DNA of 64,000 bases from Candidatus Bathyarchaeia archaeon (GTDB lineage Archaea; Thermoproteota; Bathyarchaeia; Bathyarchaeales; Bathycorpusculaceae). The notes under the pieces were generated by a model. It was given only the letters and a program-made list of their open reading frames with translations. It ran no database searches and was not told the DNA's origin. The position numbers and the translations under genes were made by a program. Location of the stretch: assembly GCA_041447175.1 (NCBI GenBank), contig CP166960.1, positions 891,507 through 955,506 of the forward strand. Direction: 5' to 3'. Position 1 is the stretch's first letter; each line of letters opens with the position of its first letter. Shown here piece after piece: positions 8,199-17,820 of this stretch.

Positions 8199-9662
8199 GT
8201 GGTTTCAAAGTTTAAATTATTCCTTCATGGAGAGTGGGTTGATTCTCAGTCTGGCGAGACTTACCAGCGGGTAAACCCCGCCGACCCCGACGATGTTTTG
8301 GGAGAGTTTCAGAGAGGCAACCCTGAAGATGTCAAAACAGCTATTGAAGCTGCTGTAGGCGCCTTCGAATCTTGGTCAGAGACGCCTGCACCTAAACGGG
8401 CGCACTATTTGCTTAAGGCAGCCCAGTTTCTAACAGAGCAGAAAGATGTTCTTGCCCGATGCATGACCCGTGAAATGGGCAAAACCCTTCAAGATTCAAA
8501 CGCTGACATCCAAGAAGCCATTGACGTAGCGTATTATGCTGCTGCTCAAGGACGACTTCTCAATGGGTACACTGTGCCCTCTGAGAAGCCCGACAAGTTT
8601 GCCATGACCTTAAGGCTTCCAATTGGCATCGCAGGTGTAATTTCTCCATGGAATTTTCCCATTGCAATCCCCGCCCGAAAACTGTTTTATGCGTTGGTTT
8701 GTGGCAACACCGTTGTTTTAAAGCCCTCCTCAGAGACGCCTATCTGCGCCGTTAAGCTGGTGGAGTTGCTTGAGAAGACGGGACTTCCCAAAGGCGTAGT
8801 AAATCTGGTAACAGGTCCAGGTGAAACTGTGGGCATGTCTCTGGTACGGGACAAGCGAGTGGGCGTTGTGAGCTTTACGGGGCATAAAAACACTGGAGAA
8901 ACCATTGTGCGCGAGGCAGGGCTTAAGCGGGTAAATCTTGAGCTTGGCGGAAAGAACCCTCTTATCGTTATGGATGATGCAGACCTAAAACAGGCGGTTG
9001 AAGGCGCCCTTTGGGGTGGTTATGAAACAACTGGTCAACGCTGTACCGCTGCGTCCAGAGTGATTGTTCACGCAAAAGTCAAGGAGCAATTTGAGCGGAT
9101 GCTTCTCGAACAAATTCGAAAACTTCGGTTGGGCAACGGATTAGACCACAAGACCGATGTTGGCCCCTTAGTTAGCAAAGCGGCACAAGACAAAGTCCGC
9201 AGCTACGTTGAAGTTGGCAAAGCCGAAGGCGCAAAACTGCTCACCGGCGGCAAAATCCCAAGCAACATGGAAGGGTGGTTCTTCGAACCAACGTTATTCA
9301 CGGACTGCACAGGTAGCATGCGGATTTCCCGAGAAGAAATTTTTGGTCCAGTTGTTTCACTGCTTACTGCAAAGAACTTGGAGGAAGCCATCATTTTAGC
9401 TAACTTTGTTGAATACGGGTTGAGCTCCTCAATATACACAAACAACATCAAAAACGCATTTATCGCCATCAATAAGCTGCAAACGGGCTTGACATACGTT
9501 AACAGCTCCACCATAGGAAACGAAGTGTCATTGCCTTTTGGCGGGGTTAAACAGTCTGGAAATACTCGTGAAGATGGTCCAGAAGGGATACGCGAATTCA
9601 CCGAGCTCAAAACCGCCTACATTGACTACTCAGGGAAACTTCAAAAGACTTTTCTCAATTAG
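8199..9662 (+). CDS. NAD(P)-dependent aldehyde dehydrogenase
   Basis: A full-length 487-residue ALDH that oxidises an aldehyde to the acid (or acyl thioester). Landmarks are SPWNFPIAIPARK (oxyanion Asn), NTVVLKPSSETP (cofactor Lys), SFTGHKNTGETI, the general base in LELGGKNPLIV, nucleophile in TTGQRCTAASRV, and EEIFGPVVSLL and LPFGGVKQSGN near the end. The GTG start has GAGGGG about 8 bases upstream. It follows the nicotinamidase by 18 bases on the same strand, probably as one transcript. Sequence style resembles the lactaldehyde/succinate-semialdehyde group; the substrate is unproven. Confidence 0.93.
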   Translation: MVSKFKLFLHGEWVDSQSGETYQRVNPADPDDVLGEFQRGNPEDVKTAIEAAVGAFESWSETPAPKRAHYLLKAAQFLTEQKDVLARCMTREMGKTLQDSNADIQEAIDVAYYAAAQGRLLNGYTVPSEKPDKFAMTLRLPIGIAGVISPWNFPIAIPARKLFYALVCGNTVVLKPSSETPICAVKLVELLEKTGLPKGVVNLVTGPGETVGMSLVRDKRVGVVSFTGHKNTGETIVREAGLKRVNLELGGKNPLIVMDDADLKQAVEGALWGGYETTGQRCTAASRVIVHAKVKEQFERMLLEQIRKLRLGNGLDHKTDVGPLVSKAAQDKVRSYVEVGKAEGAKLLTGGKIPSNMEGWFFEPTLFTDCTGSMRISREEIFGPVVSLLTAKNLEEAIILANFVEYGLSSSIYTNNIKNAFIAINKLQTGLTYVNSSTIGNEVSLPFGGVKQSGNTREDGPEGIREFTELKTAYIDYSGKLQKTFLN

Positions 9663-9721
9663 CCACCTTTTCCCGTTTTCTTTTTCTTTGCGTTACTTGT
9701 TTTTTATCCTTAATATTGTCT

Positions 9722-9739
9722 GTATACAAAAGCATCAAC
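9722..9739 (-). repeat. Dispersed repeat A, copy 1
   Basis: Exact match on the minus strand to GTTGATGCTTTTGTATAC. It lies 62 bases past the aldehyde dehydrogenase stop and 62 bases downstream (same orientation) of the end of the TTCGAA repeat at 9801-9836. Confidence 0.85.
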
Positions 9740-9800
9740 AAACCTCTTTTTTAGCCTCCAACCCCCCATTTTTGGTTGCGTTTTCAGGTGCATCCGGTCG

Positions 9801-9836
9801 AAATTTTTCGAAGCGAGCCCAACCTTATATAATCAT
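9801..9836 (-). repeat. Promoter-like TTCGAA repeat, copy 1
   Basis: Reads ATGATTATATAAGG then TTGGG...CTTCGAAAAA on the minus strand. It shares its layout with copies at 17821 and 18543: an archaeal TATA-like box followed about 20 bases later by TTCGAA. Repeat A follows downstream in the same orientation. Confidence 0.75.
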
Positions 9837-10113
9837 GCCCAAGATTCTTAAAAAAATCGTGCAGGGGGACAAAACAGCCCGCGCAAAACAGCAAAAAAGC
9901 GATACTGAAAACACAACAACGACCGAAAAGCAGTTTTCAAAGTTTTTTCCGCATACTTACTCACCCAGTAACCTCCTATTAGAGGCAACCCGCCCCCTTT
10001 TGATGGGTTACGCGACGCCAAGGACATGCAAACGGGGCAAAACTTGCCTTAGTAATCGATTTTTGGGGTTCTGGACGGGCGTTTCATCTTTTTCGTTTCT
10101 TCGAAAAGACACT

Positions 10114-10136
10114 GAATGTTGATTTTTTACAATAAA
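10114..10136 (+). repeat. Dispersed repeat B, copy 1
   Basis: A 23-bp sequence containing GTTGATTTTTTACAATAAA, identical to the minus strand at 18182-18204. Weaker similarity continues downstream for roughly 90 bases, so the true repeat unit is longer and partly diverged. Confidence 0.75.
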
Positions 10137-10375
10137 ACGTTAAAAACCACCTTTAACATAGGCTGTTTTATGTTGAATACACGCAATTTGCCGCTTTTCC
10201 TGCAAGTCAGAGCGTTAAGGATGGCGAAGATAAGAGAAAAACGAGAGCGAAGGGCGAGAGTTTTGAGGAACACATTTCAGAAGGTTCGGCAGATAAGGAC
10301 GGGTGAAATGGGCTGTGCATGTTGGTGGCGAGGATTTGTGGAGATTTGGGTGTTGTAGGGCATACAGGGTGTTTG

Positions 10376-10393
10376 GTTGATGCTTTTGTATAC
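10376..10393 (+). repeat. Dispersed repeat A, copy 2
   Basis: Exact GTTGATGCTTTTGTATAC. With flanking bases (10372-10396) it matches 14328-14352 at 24 of 25 positions. These two copies are direct repeats bracketing the nuclease/ABC-transporter block. Confidence 0.85.
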
Positions 10394-10494
10394 GGCGCTT
10401 AGGCAACCTGGTTTTTCAAGGCCATTTAAGGGTTGCTCGTTGTCGCGAAACACGGATTTTTGCAGATCTATCGCCATTTTTTGGGGGGTAGCCT

Positions 10495-11190
10495 GTGTCT
10501 ATTGAGCGGAATCTGTTAATTTCGCTCCTAAAAATGACTGAAAAAGGAGCTGTTAAACAAGAAGAAATCAACATTGACTCGAAGCTGCCCAAATCGGCAA
10601 CATCATTTTTGCTGCAAAACCTGCAAAGTCAAAACTTAGTTTATCTGGAAGGCGACAAAATAACCGTTAACCCTCAATCTCGAATCAAACTCGCAGTCAA
10701 AGCAGTACAAATAGGCGCCGACGTTGAAAACGTAAGTAACTACCTAAGCTGGCAAGAATTTGAATCCATTGCAGCCCTCGCATTAGAATACAACGGATAC
10801 ACCACAAAAAAGAACATGCGTTTTAAGCATAATGGACGTCGCTGGGAAATCGACGTAGTCGGATGCAGAAAACCCTTAGTCCTCTGCGTAGATTGTAAAC
10901 ACTGGACCCATGGCATGCACTTCTCAACCTTACGAAAAATGGTTGAAGCGCAGTCAAACCGGGTCGAGGCATTTGCAGAGTTTCTGCCCAACAAGGCAGC
11001 CGATTTGCCCTGTTTGCAGTGGGAAAAAGCAAAATTTATCCCCATCATTTTGTCACTGGTTCCGTTTGGAGAAAAATTCTATGGACAGGTGCCTGTTGTG
11101 CCCGTTTTGATGCTGCAAGATTTCATCAGTCAAGTCCCGCTACATGTGGATTCGTTACGACATGTTAACCGCGTCTTTAGCCACCTATGA
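10495..11190 (+). CDS. Winged-helix plus PD-(D/E)XK nuclease-like protein
   Basis: A 231-residue protein. Residues ~1-75 look like a winged helix (LLISLLKMTEKGAVKQEEI ... NLQSQNLVYLEGDKITV). Residues ~86-180 form a restriction-endonuclease-like core: EFESIAALALEYNGY, then WEID (D120) and CVDCKHW, giving the D...DxK pattern with D133 and K135. This is the Mrr/archaeal-resolvase type of DNA-cleaving fold. The natural target is unknown. The GTG start follows a G-rich GGGGGGT. It is convergent with the ABC permease, overlapping by 6 bases at the 3' ends. Confidence 0.75.
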   Translation: MSIERNLLISLLKMTEKGAVKQEEINIDSKLPKSATSFLLQNLQSQNLVYLEGDKITVNPQSRIKLAVKAVQIGADVENVSNYLSWQEFESIAALALEYNGYTTKKNMRFKHNGRRWEIDVVGCRKPLVLCVDCKHWTHGMHFSTLRKMVEAQSNRVEAFAEFLPNKAADLPCLQWEKAKFIPIILSLVPFGEKFYGQVPVVPVLMLQDFISQVPLHVDSLRHVNRVFSHL

Positions 11191-13080
11191 CATGATTTTC
11201 AGCAACGGTTTTTTAGCGAACTTTACTGCAGGATACAAACTAACCAAGAACATGCCTAAGAGAGCAGCAAAAAGCCACCCCACGATTTCAAGCACCGCAA
11301 AACCAGTAACAACAGGGTTAGCCATCAAGATTATAATGCATGTTATAGTCCCAAGCGACGCCCCTACGCCCAAGCTGGCAAGTAACACCGTCAGGCTCTG
11401 CATTGCCAAGATGTTGATAATGGTTCGGGGTTTGGCTCCGGTTGCGCGGAGTATGGCGAATTCTTGGTGTTGTTCGTCAATTCCAAGCATTAGATAACTA
11501 ATTAGGCAAATTGCCGCGGCTGCAAGGGCAAGGGCGGGCAAAAACATAATCACATTCCAAAGCGAACCAAGAAAGCCAATGTTCTCGTTAAGCACTTGAT
11601 TGAGGTCTAATGCAACAAACTCTGGATAGTTCTGGCTTAGCAACGTTTGAATTTGGGACAGGGTCGCCGAAAAATCCGCCGAGGAAGCTACAGTTAGTAG
11701 CAGAAGGTTAGGACTTAACCCAGTTATTGCTTCGAGCTGGTTTAAAGGAATGTAGGTTACGTTTCCGTTGTTCAGTGGGTCTACGCAGACGCCGCTGATT
11801 TTGAAGCTAACATTCTGCACGGTTACGCCTTGCATCAGTGGGTCTGAAGGTATTGTTTTGGTGCCAAGCGAAGAGCGAGTTGTGAGTGGAATGTAAATTG
11901 TTTGCGCAATAGAGTCCCCTATAACCGCCTGCAAATCGGAGGTGCCATTGAGGAAAAAGCCTTTAGTAAAGGGCACATTCCCCAGAGTATCGGCGTCAAC
12001 GCCAACTATAAGTGAGCCACTTTGCCTATGGTCCCCCAACGTAACCGTCGCTAATGTTTCCGGATCCACGGTAAATCCGCTTTGCTCAAGAATTGTTGCA
12101 TACCAAACCAGCCGTGCATCAACATTGTCGATGTTTGGTGTTTTGTTCAAGTCTTCAATTAAGGCTTGGGGAGCTGCAAGTTGGGAGTTTGAATAGTCAA
12201 AGTCACCATTTGCGGTCTCTCCTGAAAAAGAGAGAAGCAGCTGCGTGTACTGGGCAGCCAGGTTTTTGTCGGCAACCAGGATGGTGTTTTCGCCTGTTGC
12301 CTGCGTTAACCAAGAGGAAGTTGTGTCGCGGGCAATTATGCCGCCTGCAATGGATACGGTTAAGAGAAGAAAAACCACGGAGAGAAAAAGTACGATGCGG
12401 ATGGTTGCCGATTTTCGGCGAAAAAGACTCCGAGAAGCAATACGCAAAGTTAAGGCTCTTTTGGACAGGGGTTTGAGTTTGGTTTCTTTGCTTATTCCAA
12501 AGTATTGTACGGGGGAGAGGGCTTTTATTGGAGAAGCACGTGCAGCTTCAAACATGGGTTTTGCCCCAAAAATTAATGCAAACACAAAAAAGACCACAAA
12601 CACCAAGGGGGCAAACCAGAAATTTGGTGTTTGATTATAAACGTGGAAAATGCCCAGATTTAATACGAGGTAATCTGCGGCAAATCCAACTGCGACACCC
12701 AACACGCAGCCCAGCAAGGTGACAAACAGCAGCTCGGTGAAGAAGTATCCAAAAACCAGGCCGTTGGGGCAGCCTGTTGCCTTCATCAAACCATAGTCTC
12801 GGGTGCGTTGAGCCATCAACAAAAACACGATAAACGAGATAATGACGGCGCCCACAACAAAAAACAAGAAGCTCACAAACACCAAAAATTGTGAGAGCAC
12901 ATTGGACACACCGACAGTGAGGGTTTCTTGAGAAACAGAAGCAATGCCTAAGCCTATTTGTCCGCTGAAGAGCAAAAGAAACAGCGTCGACGCAACGCAC
13001 GTGGTCAAGCTGAGCACGGTTAAACCCGTCTGGAGCCTTCGGCGAAGCAAGTCGTTAATGGGAAAGGCAGTTTCACTCAT
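11185..13080 (-). CDS. ABC transporter permease, FtsX/MacB type
   Basis: A 631-residue permease with two FtsX-like transmembrane modules. An N-terminal helix (~16-40) is followed by a three-helix FtsX unit (SFLFFVVGAVIISFIVFLL, ELLFVTLLGCVLGVAVGFA, FAPLVFVVFFVFALIFGAK), then LTLRIASRSLFRRKSATIR and a helix. Next come a ~230-residue extracytoplasmic domain and a C-terminal FtsX unit with ILRATGAKPRTI. Such permeases work with a LolD-like ATPase to export lipoproteins, peptides or drugs, or drive envelope processes. It overlaps the ATPase gene by 8 bases. Confidence 0.9.
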   Translation of the reverse strand: MSETAFPINDLLRRRLQTGLTVLSLTTCVASTLFLLLFSGQIGLGIASVSQETLTVGVSNVLSQFLVFVSFLFFVVGAVIISFIVFLLMAQRTRDYGLMKATGCPNGLVFGYFFTELLFVTLLGCVLGVAVGFAADYLVLNLGIFHVYNQTPNFWFAPLVFVVFFVFALIFGAKPMFEAARASPIKALSPVQYFGISKETKLKPLSKRALTLRIASRSLFRRKSATIRIVLFLSVVFLLLTVSIAGGIIARDTTSSWLTQATGENTILVADKNLAAQYTQLLLSFSGETANGDFDYSNSQLAAPQALIEDLNKTPNIDNVDARLVWYATILEQSGFTVDPETLATVTLGDHRQSGSLIVGVDADTLGNVPFTKGFFLNGTSDLQAVIGDSIAQTIYIPLTTRSSLGTKTIPSDPLMQGVTVQNVSFKISGVCVDPLNNGNVTYIPLNQLEAITGLSPNLLLLTVASSADFSATLSQIQTLLSQNYPEFVALDLNQVLNENIGFLGSLWNVIMFLPALALAAAAICLISYLMLGIDEQHQEFAILRATGAKPRTIINILAMQSLTVLLASLGVGASLGTITCIIILMANPVVTGFAVLEIVGWLFAALLGMFLVSLYPAVKFAKKPLLKIMS

Positions 13081-13765
13081 GTGGATTCGCCAGTTTTCCC
13101 TCTTCCAAATAAAACGTTACATCCGCAAGGGGCATTATGTCTGGATCGTGAGTTGAAACGATAACGGTTTTCCCCTCCGCCTTAAGCGCTTGTAGGATTT
13201 GGATGATTTTCTGCCCGTTTTTAGTATCCAAGTTGCCAGTGGGTTCATCTGCCAACAGCAGTGGGGGGTCGTTTGCGAGCGCCCTAGCGAAGGCGACGCG
13301 TTGTTGTTCGCCGCCGCTGAGTTGCGCGGGAAAATGGTTGGCGCGGTGTTGCATGCCAAAAGTTTGCAGGAGGTCGGAGACTTTTTTTTGGATTTCCGTG
13401 GGGGCGGTTCTTTTCCACTCCATTGGGAACGCGATGTTCTCAGCTACGGTTAGGGTTGAAACCAGGTTGTATGCTTGAAAGACAAAGCCGACTTGGTTGC
13501 ATCGGTACTGCGCCAAGATATCCTCGTTTTGTTCTGCCAATTCCAGGTCAAAAACTGTTAATTTGCCGCTGGTGGGTTTGTCAATTCCGCTGATGAGGTT
13601 AAGCAGGGTAGTTTTTCCTGCACCCGAGGGTCCGTAAATGGTTACGAATTGACCTTGCATAACGTTGAGTTTTATGTCTTTGAGGACTGCAACTTGGGTG
13701 TCTTCCATCGGGTAAGCTTTGCAAAGTGATTCAGCGCAAACTACGGGTTTGGGTTGGGGCAGCAT
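13073..13765 (-). CDS. ABC transporter ATP-binding protein (LolD/MacB type)
   Basis: A 230-residue ATPase with every motif: Walker A GPSGAGKTTL (~45-54), Q-loop VGFVFQAYNLV, signature LSGGEQQRVAFARAL, Walker B LLLADEPTGNLD and the H-loop VSTHDPD. The GNLD ending of Walker B and the LNLISGIDKPTSG stretch are typical of the MacB/LolD family that pairs with FtsX-like permeases. It is the first gene of a two-gene operon with the permease. Confidence 0.95.
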   Translation of the reverse strand: MLPQPKPVVCAESLCKAYPMEDTQVAVLKDIKLNVMQGQFVTIYGPSGAGKTTLLNLISGIDKPTSGKLTVFDLELAEQNEDILAQYRCNQVGFVFQAYNLVSTLTVAENIAFPMEWKRTAPTEIQKKVSDLLQTFGMQHRANHFPAQLSGGEQQRVAFARALANDPPLLLADEPTGNLDTKNGQKIIQILQALKAEGKTVIVSTHDPDIMPLADVTFYLEEGKLANPHE

Positions 13766-13820
13766 AACATGAAAATGCTGCTAGAACATAATATATTTTG
13801 AGGTACAATCCTTTACTGGA

Positions 13821-14249
13821 CTAAAACGACTTTTCCAAATGTATGTTTCCGCGGTCGCGTTTGAGGATGCGAACTTTTTCGGGAAGTTTATCTTTTTCCC
13901 AGTCAGCCCACGGAATTTCCTTGAAAGTCCATTTTTTGCCCAGATGCGCTGCGATTACTGCATGCTTGAACTGCTGATCGGTTGGGATGAGTTCATTAAG
14001 GAAGCGGAAGAGTTTGTCGATTTGGGTTTTGGGAAAGTAGGCGTAGTAGGTGGCGTTTTTGACTTCAAATGCGAAGGAGTGTTCGTTTTTTCTGGCCATG
14101 ATGTCTGGGAGAGGACTAAGGCTGGGATTGCTGACGGGTATGCGCACGGCGTGGTAGCCGTTTTTTTGGAGCAGTTTGACTAGAACGCTTTCGCTGTAGA
14201 AGCCACGTTTGCGCCATCGGCGAAGAGCGATTTTGTCGATTTCTTTCAT
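13821..14249 (-). CDS. Hjc-like archaeal Holliday junction resolvase
   Basis: A 142-residue PD-(D/E)XK nuclease matching archaeal Holliday junction resolvases. Catalytic residues are E20 in SESVLVKLL, D49 in SPLPDIMARK and E62/K64 in FAFEVKNATYY; VRIPVSNPS holds the usual basic/Ser loop. The ATG at 14249 gives the family's normal length; the longer open frame upstream would run through a repeat. A TATA-like TTTTTTAT on the minus strand at 14297-14304 lies about 50 bases upstream, and repeat A lies just beyond. The role would be to cut four-way junctions in recombination or fork repair. Confidence 0.82.
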   Translation of the reverse strand: MKEIDKIALRRWRKRGFYSESVLVKLLQKNGYHAVRIPVSNPSLSPLPDIMARKNEHSFAFEVKNATYYAYFPKTQIDKLFRFLNELIPTDQQFKHAVIAAHLGKKWTFKEIPWADWEKDKLPEKVRILKRDRGNIHLEKSF

Positions 14250-14331
14250 TGCTTGGTTTCCCCCAGTTTTTGGAGGTTTGTTTGTTGGGTTGGCGATAAA
14301 AAAGTATTGCACATGGATATGACGAAGTTTG

Positions 14332-14349
14332 GGTGATGCTTTTGTATAC
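14332..14349 (+). repeat. Dispersed repeat A, copy 3
   Basis: GGTGATGCTTTTGTATAC, one mismatch to the core, in the same orientation as copy 2. It lies about 80 bases upstream of the Hjc-like gene start. Confidence 0.85.
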
Positions 14350-14859
14350 GGCAGGCTTGTTTCAGTTACATGCTGGTGAATTATGGTTACATAAAAAACA
14401 AAATCGAACACCAATGCAACCAATGTAACCACATGAGGAAACTCCACCATGTAGCCACTGAAAATCTATCAAACATAGCCTACATCTGCAGCGACAAAAC
14501 AATGGCGTCATACGACCTCTCAGGGAAAACGCAGGACAGTAACAACACAAGTAAACGCCAAACAAACACCTCAAAGCAAAAACAACAAAACCAAGAAAAA
14601 AAGAAACCCACCAAAAAGACGCCAACCACACAGCCAAGTCACAGCCTCAAAAGAACATACCTAAAAATCACGTTTTCCTGACCGCCCCCTAAAACAAAGA
14701 AACCCCCAAAAACCAAAACATAAAAGCACGCCCCTCAAAAGAAGGCGCTCTCGCTCAAATTGTGGTCAAGGAAAAAGTTTTTTGTCAAAGTTTTCTGAGG
14801 CGGGTGAAAAAACCTCTTGTCACTCGAAGGAACCTCGAAGGAGGGCGGTTTTTGCTTCG

Positions 14860-14954
14860 CATGGGGATTTTCGGGGGTACTTATATGAGGCTACGGTAAT
14901 CCCCATGGGTTAGCCCTTAGAGACTAGCAAATACGCCCAAAATAGGGCGTTTTT
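14860..14954 (+). ncRNA. Candidate structured RNA/attenuator-like element
   Basis: Arms CATGGGGATT (14860-14869) and AATCCCCATG (14898-14907) are a perfect 10-bp inverted repeat around a loop containing TTATATGAGG. An alternative stem GGCTA (14889-14893)/TAGCC (14911-14915) would compete with it. A terminator-like hairpin ACGCCC/GGGCGT (14933-14950) followed by TTTT comes next. Mutually exclusive stems before a terminator recall an attenuator, but no downstream gene is evident. It could instead be a short RNA gene whose TATA box is the TTATATG. Confidence 0.35.
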
Positions 14955-15812
14955 ACGATTTTACGCAATTTTTGCAGTTTTAGTTTTGTGTTCTAGCTGA
15001 AAAAATACCGCTGTTTTTTGAGGCTTTTCGATTCGTCTCCATACCAACGAATCAAGACCGTTTTTTACACAATAGACCCTAAAATAAGTCGTTTTTGCGC
15101 AACTAAGGCGTTCGGTCAAGCGAATTTTTTACTGTCTCCGAGGCAAACTGTTTTGTCCCCGAAAAACTCAAACAACCCAAAAAGCCTCACAATTGAATTT
15201 ACGTGTTAACTAAAAAGTCAACCAGACGTGCCCAGCCAAACAACTCGAGGAAGCAATCTTTGACGGCCCACATGTACCCTCAACCAATCAAAAGTGCACC
15301 CTCATTGCCCCCGACGGGAACGAACCGTCAAAAACTAAAAAATACAAACATGCAAAAACCCGGCGGAAGGCTCTGCCCACAAAGCAAACCTGTATGTCTT
15401 AATCAGACACATCTAAGCTTTAATTTGACCTTCTACAACTCATTAAAAAAAGCAGTTTAGCTGGTGAGGCACACCGCCATTTTTTGGTAGTTAACTTTGT
15501 AAGGGAGTCCAATCGCCCAGTTGGACACGCTCCGAAAGTACGAGAAGTCAAACCAATTTTTTCTAGATGGTTTAGTGTTTTGACTGACTCAACTTTTTTA
15601 GTCAACGGACCAAAAAAAATTTTTGATTTCACTTTGCTTATCGGGGAAACCGTTCTATGAGGAAGGTTTGGCTTCACAAAAGCCTGCTAAACCTGTGGGT
15701 TTTATATGGTTGGTAACATGACGTTTTGAGGCATTGGTGACATTAGTGATTATGGTTTACACCACCAATATCGGGCTCACCAAAATAAACAATCAAAGCA
15801 AGCACAAAAACC

Positions 15813-15830
15813 GTATACAAAAGCATCAAC
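15813..15830 (-). repeat. Dispersed repeat A, copy 4
   Basis: Exact GTTGATGCTTTTGTATAC on the minus strand, isolated in the gene-poor region. Confidence 0.85.
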
Positions 15831-16956
15831 AAACAACCCTTAGCGCACTTCCTCAAAAACCAAAAAAGAGCCCAGCAGCGGCAACCGGAAGGTCAAATCA
15901 CAAAACCCGAAGAAAGCACTCCAACAATAGCGACCGCCTGTTGATAACAAGAGAAGCAATCGCCCAACAGAAACTGCTCTCAGAACCAAACCGCATAACC
16001 AGACAGGCAACCACCCGTTTTTCAAAACCGCAGTTACGTAGCCAAGTGGATCAAAAACAATCAGCGACTCAAAACGCATCTACAAATTAAATACGCATTG
16101 AAGAGTCTGTCTACAACTCAAAAGGCAAAGAGCTACAGATAGACTTTGTTAAGAGACAAACGCGTAAGAGGATGAGCATAAAGGGGGGTTGGTAAACAAG
16201 CTTCCGTGCTGTTCAGTTCAAACGATGACAAGAAATTCAGCCAACTCTTGAGGGGCAAGTAAGGTTTCCCTGTTCTGACACCTCAGTAACGAATGCTCAT
16301 GCAGGTCAAAACCCCACACTTTGCCTCACATGCAATTCCAGGAACCCTTTTCCCGTCAAGCAGTTCATCAGCAAAGTGTGTCTGAACGACGGCAGAGTCG
16401 TCAGCAACGTAAGGCCAATACTTGCCTAAAAAATAATCGTTGGACTCTTTTTGCCAAGGTAGCAGTTAAAGCCACAACACCGCTTAGAACAAGCTCATTC
16501 TTAAGAACACTTGAGTGCACGGTTACTGGTTAATGGTTGCCCGCCAATAGAATGCTATGAATGGAGCAAGTGTCGTCAGGTTAACAAAAATTTGCGAAAC
16601 CGGGTACGGCATGAGAAGCTAGGACACTATTGTTGATTACCCACAGTAACATTGAAGCGTTTTTGTGTAAGCACAAGCTTGTTTCTAAACCACAGGCGTC
16701 TGAATCAGAGTCACGGCACATTTACAAACGGGTTGTCAATCTGGCGGTGCTCTTTTCTTCAAAAGGAGAGACTGTCGTAGGGTCTATAGGTTGTTCTTAT
16801 TCACACAAATATTTTCAGTGTAAAGCAACGTAGAAGAAGCGCGTATGCCCGATCATGGACTGCTGTATCATCGGTGATCACTCGGTCACACCTTGTCTGA
16901 GGTTAGCAGAAGAAAACCTTTTCAGCAATACAACCGTTACTTGGTTTGGTGAACCT

Positions 16957-17373
16957 ATGTCCAGTTTTAAAGTAACCAACACCCACGTAAAGTTCTCCAC
17001 CCAAGGCGAAATCGACTTCATTGACCTTTCCGAGAAAATTCAAGAAACGGTTTCGAAATCAGGCATCCAAAATGGCATAGTCCACGTTTTTGCACCTCAC
17101 GCAACGGGAATTCTGATTTTAACAGAAAATGACCCTGCTCTGTTAAGGGACATCAAAGAGTTTTTGGAAGAACTGGCACCCAAGAACCAAACGTACAGCC
17201 ACCCGTCAAATGCTCATTCTCATTTGAGGTCCATGATGTTTCCGCCTGACAAAACATTGCCTATAATTGGGGGCAGAGTGAAGTATGGAACTTGGCAATC
17301 CTTGATGTTTGTGGAAACAGATGTTTACCCACGGAACAGAACCGTCATTATTCAGGTCCTGGGTGAAAACTGA
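16957..17373 (+). CDS. YjbQ family protein (UPF0047)
   Basis: A 138-residue single-domain protein of the YjbQ family. Motifs: NGIVHVFAPHATGILILTEND, the LAPKNQTYSHPSNAHSHLRSM stretch with clustered His, and GRVKYGTWQSLMFVETD near the end. Family members have been linked to a weak thiamin-phosphate-synthase activity; the physiological role is not settled. The ATG at 16957 has GGTGA five bases upstream, so the longer frame upstream is not used. It stands alone between two long gene-poor stretches. Confidence 0.88.
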   Translation: MSSFKVTNTHVKFSTQGEIDFIDLSEKIQETVSKSGIQNGIVHVFAPHATGILILTENDPALLRDIKEFLEELAPKNQTYSHPSNAHSHLRSMMFPPDKTLPIIGGRVKYGTWQSLMFVETDVYPRNRTVIIQVLGEN

Positions 17374-17820
17374 AATCTTTTTCAAAATTTTTGTTTCTTC
17401 GTCACCCGTAAAGGGAAAAAACGCGGTAAAAATGGGAAATTCCACTCATAACGCCAAAAACACAGCTATGAACACAGACATTTTTGCCATGAAAATGTGA
17501 ATCGTGACCATTCTATAAAATTTCGAAAACAAAAATTCATCAAAACGGTGCCTGCCTCCAATAAAGTCACTGACAAAACAAAAACTGGAAGCATTTTTCT
17601 CCACAATACATGTAGAATCTGCAGCCATTGCATGCTCGACCGGCTGTTCACCAAAAGCACTTGCGGCTGCAGCCAAAAAAATAACTAAAAACGGCGCGAA
17701 ACCAATCAAATTTACCTGACTTAGGCTCAAGGGTCTCGCTTAGCAGGGTATTAAGCGGTTAAGAAGAGCTCTTACCTTTCAGTTACGGGCTTAAAGTTCT
17801 CATCTGGGGCTGCCAAGTTT

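Larger units (their letters stand above)
9663..10494. other. Gene-poor region with dispersed repeats
   Basis: About 830 bp without a supported gene. It carries one copy of the promoter-like TTCGAA repeat (9801-9836), two copies of the GTTGATGCTTTTGTATAC repeat (9722-9739 and 10376-10393) and one of the TTTTTTACAATAAA repeat (10114-10136). Frames open across it overlap the repeats, and their translations are not protein-like. Confidence 0.7.
14250..16956. other. Long gene-poor region (2.7 kb)
   Basis: No gene can be supported. Open frames here are low-complexity (Lys/Asn/Thr/Gln-rich from A/C-rich DNA) or run through repeats. Contents: repeat A at 14332 and 15813; a foldable element with a terminator-like hairpin at 14860-14954; hairpins at about 15506-15536 (GGAG.TCCAA...TTGGA...CTCC) and 15662-15693 (AGGTTT.GGCTT...AAGCC...AAACCT); and a TATA-like TTTTATATGG at 15701-15710. 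Such a long non-coding stretch is unusual in an otherwise dense archaeal genome. Confidence 0.7.

Noticed and set aside
9538-10122. Plus-strand frame of 194 codons
   Set aside because: It starts inside the aldehyde dehydrogenase gene and crosses repeat A and the TTCGAA repeat; composition is not protein-like.
14370-14740. A/C-rich tract checked as a CRISPR array or tandem repeat
   Set aside because: No regularly spaced identical repeats were found; the similarity is base composition only.
15734-16090. Plus-strand frame of 118 codons in the gene-poor region
   Set aside because: Lys/Asn/Gln/Thr-rich low complexity from A/C-rich DNA, includes repeat A, and lacks a start signal.
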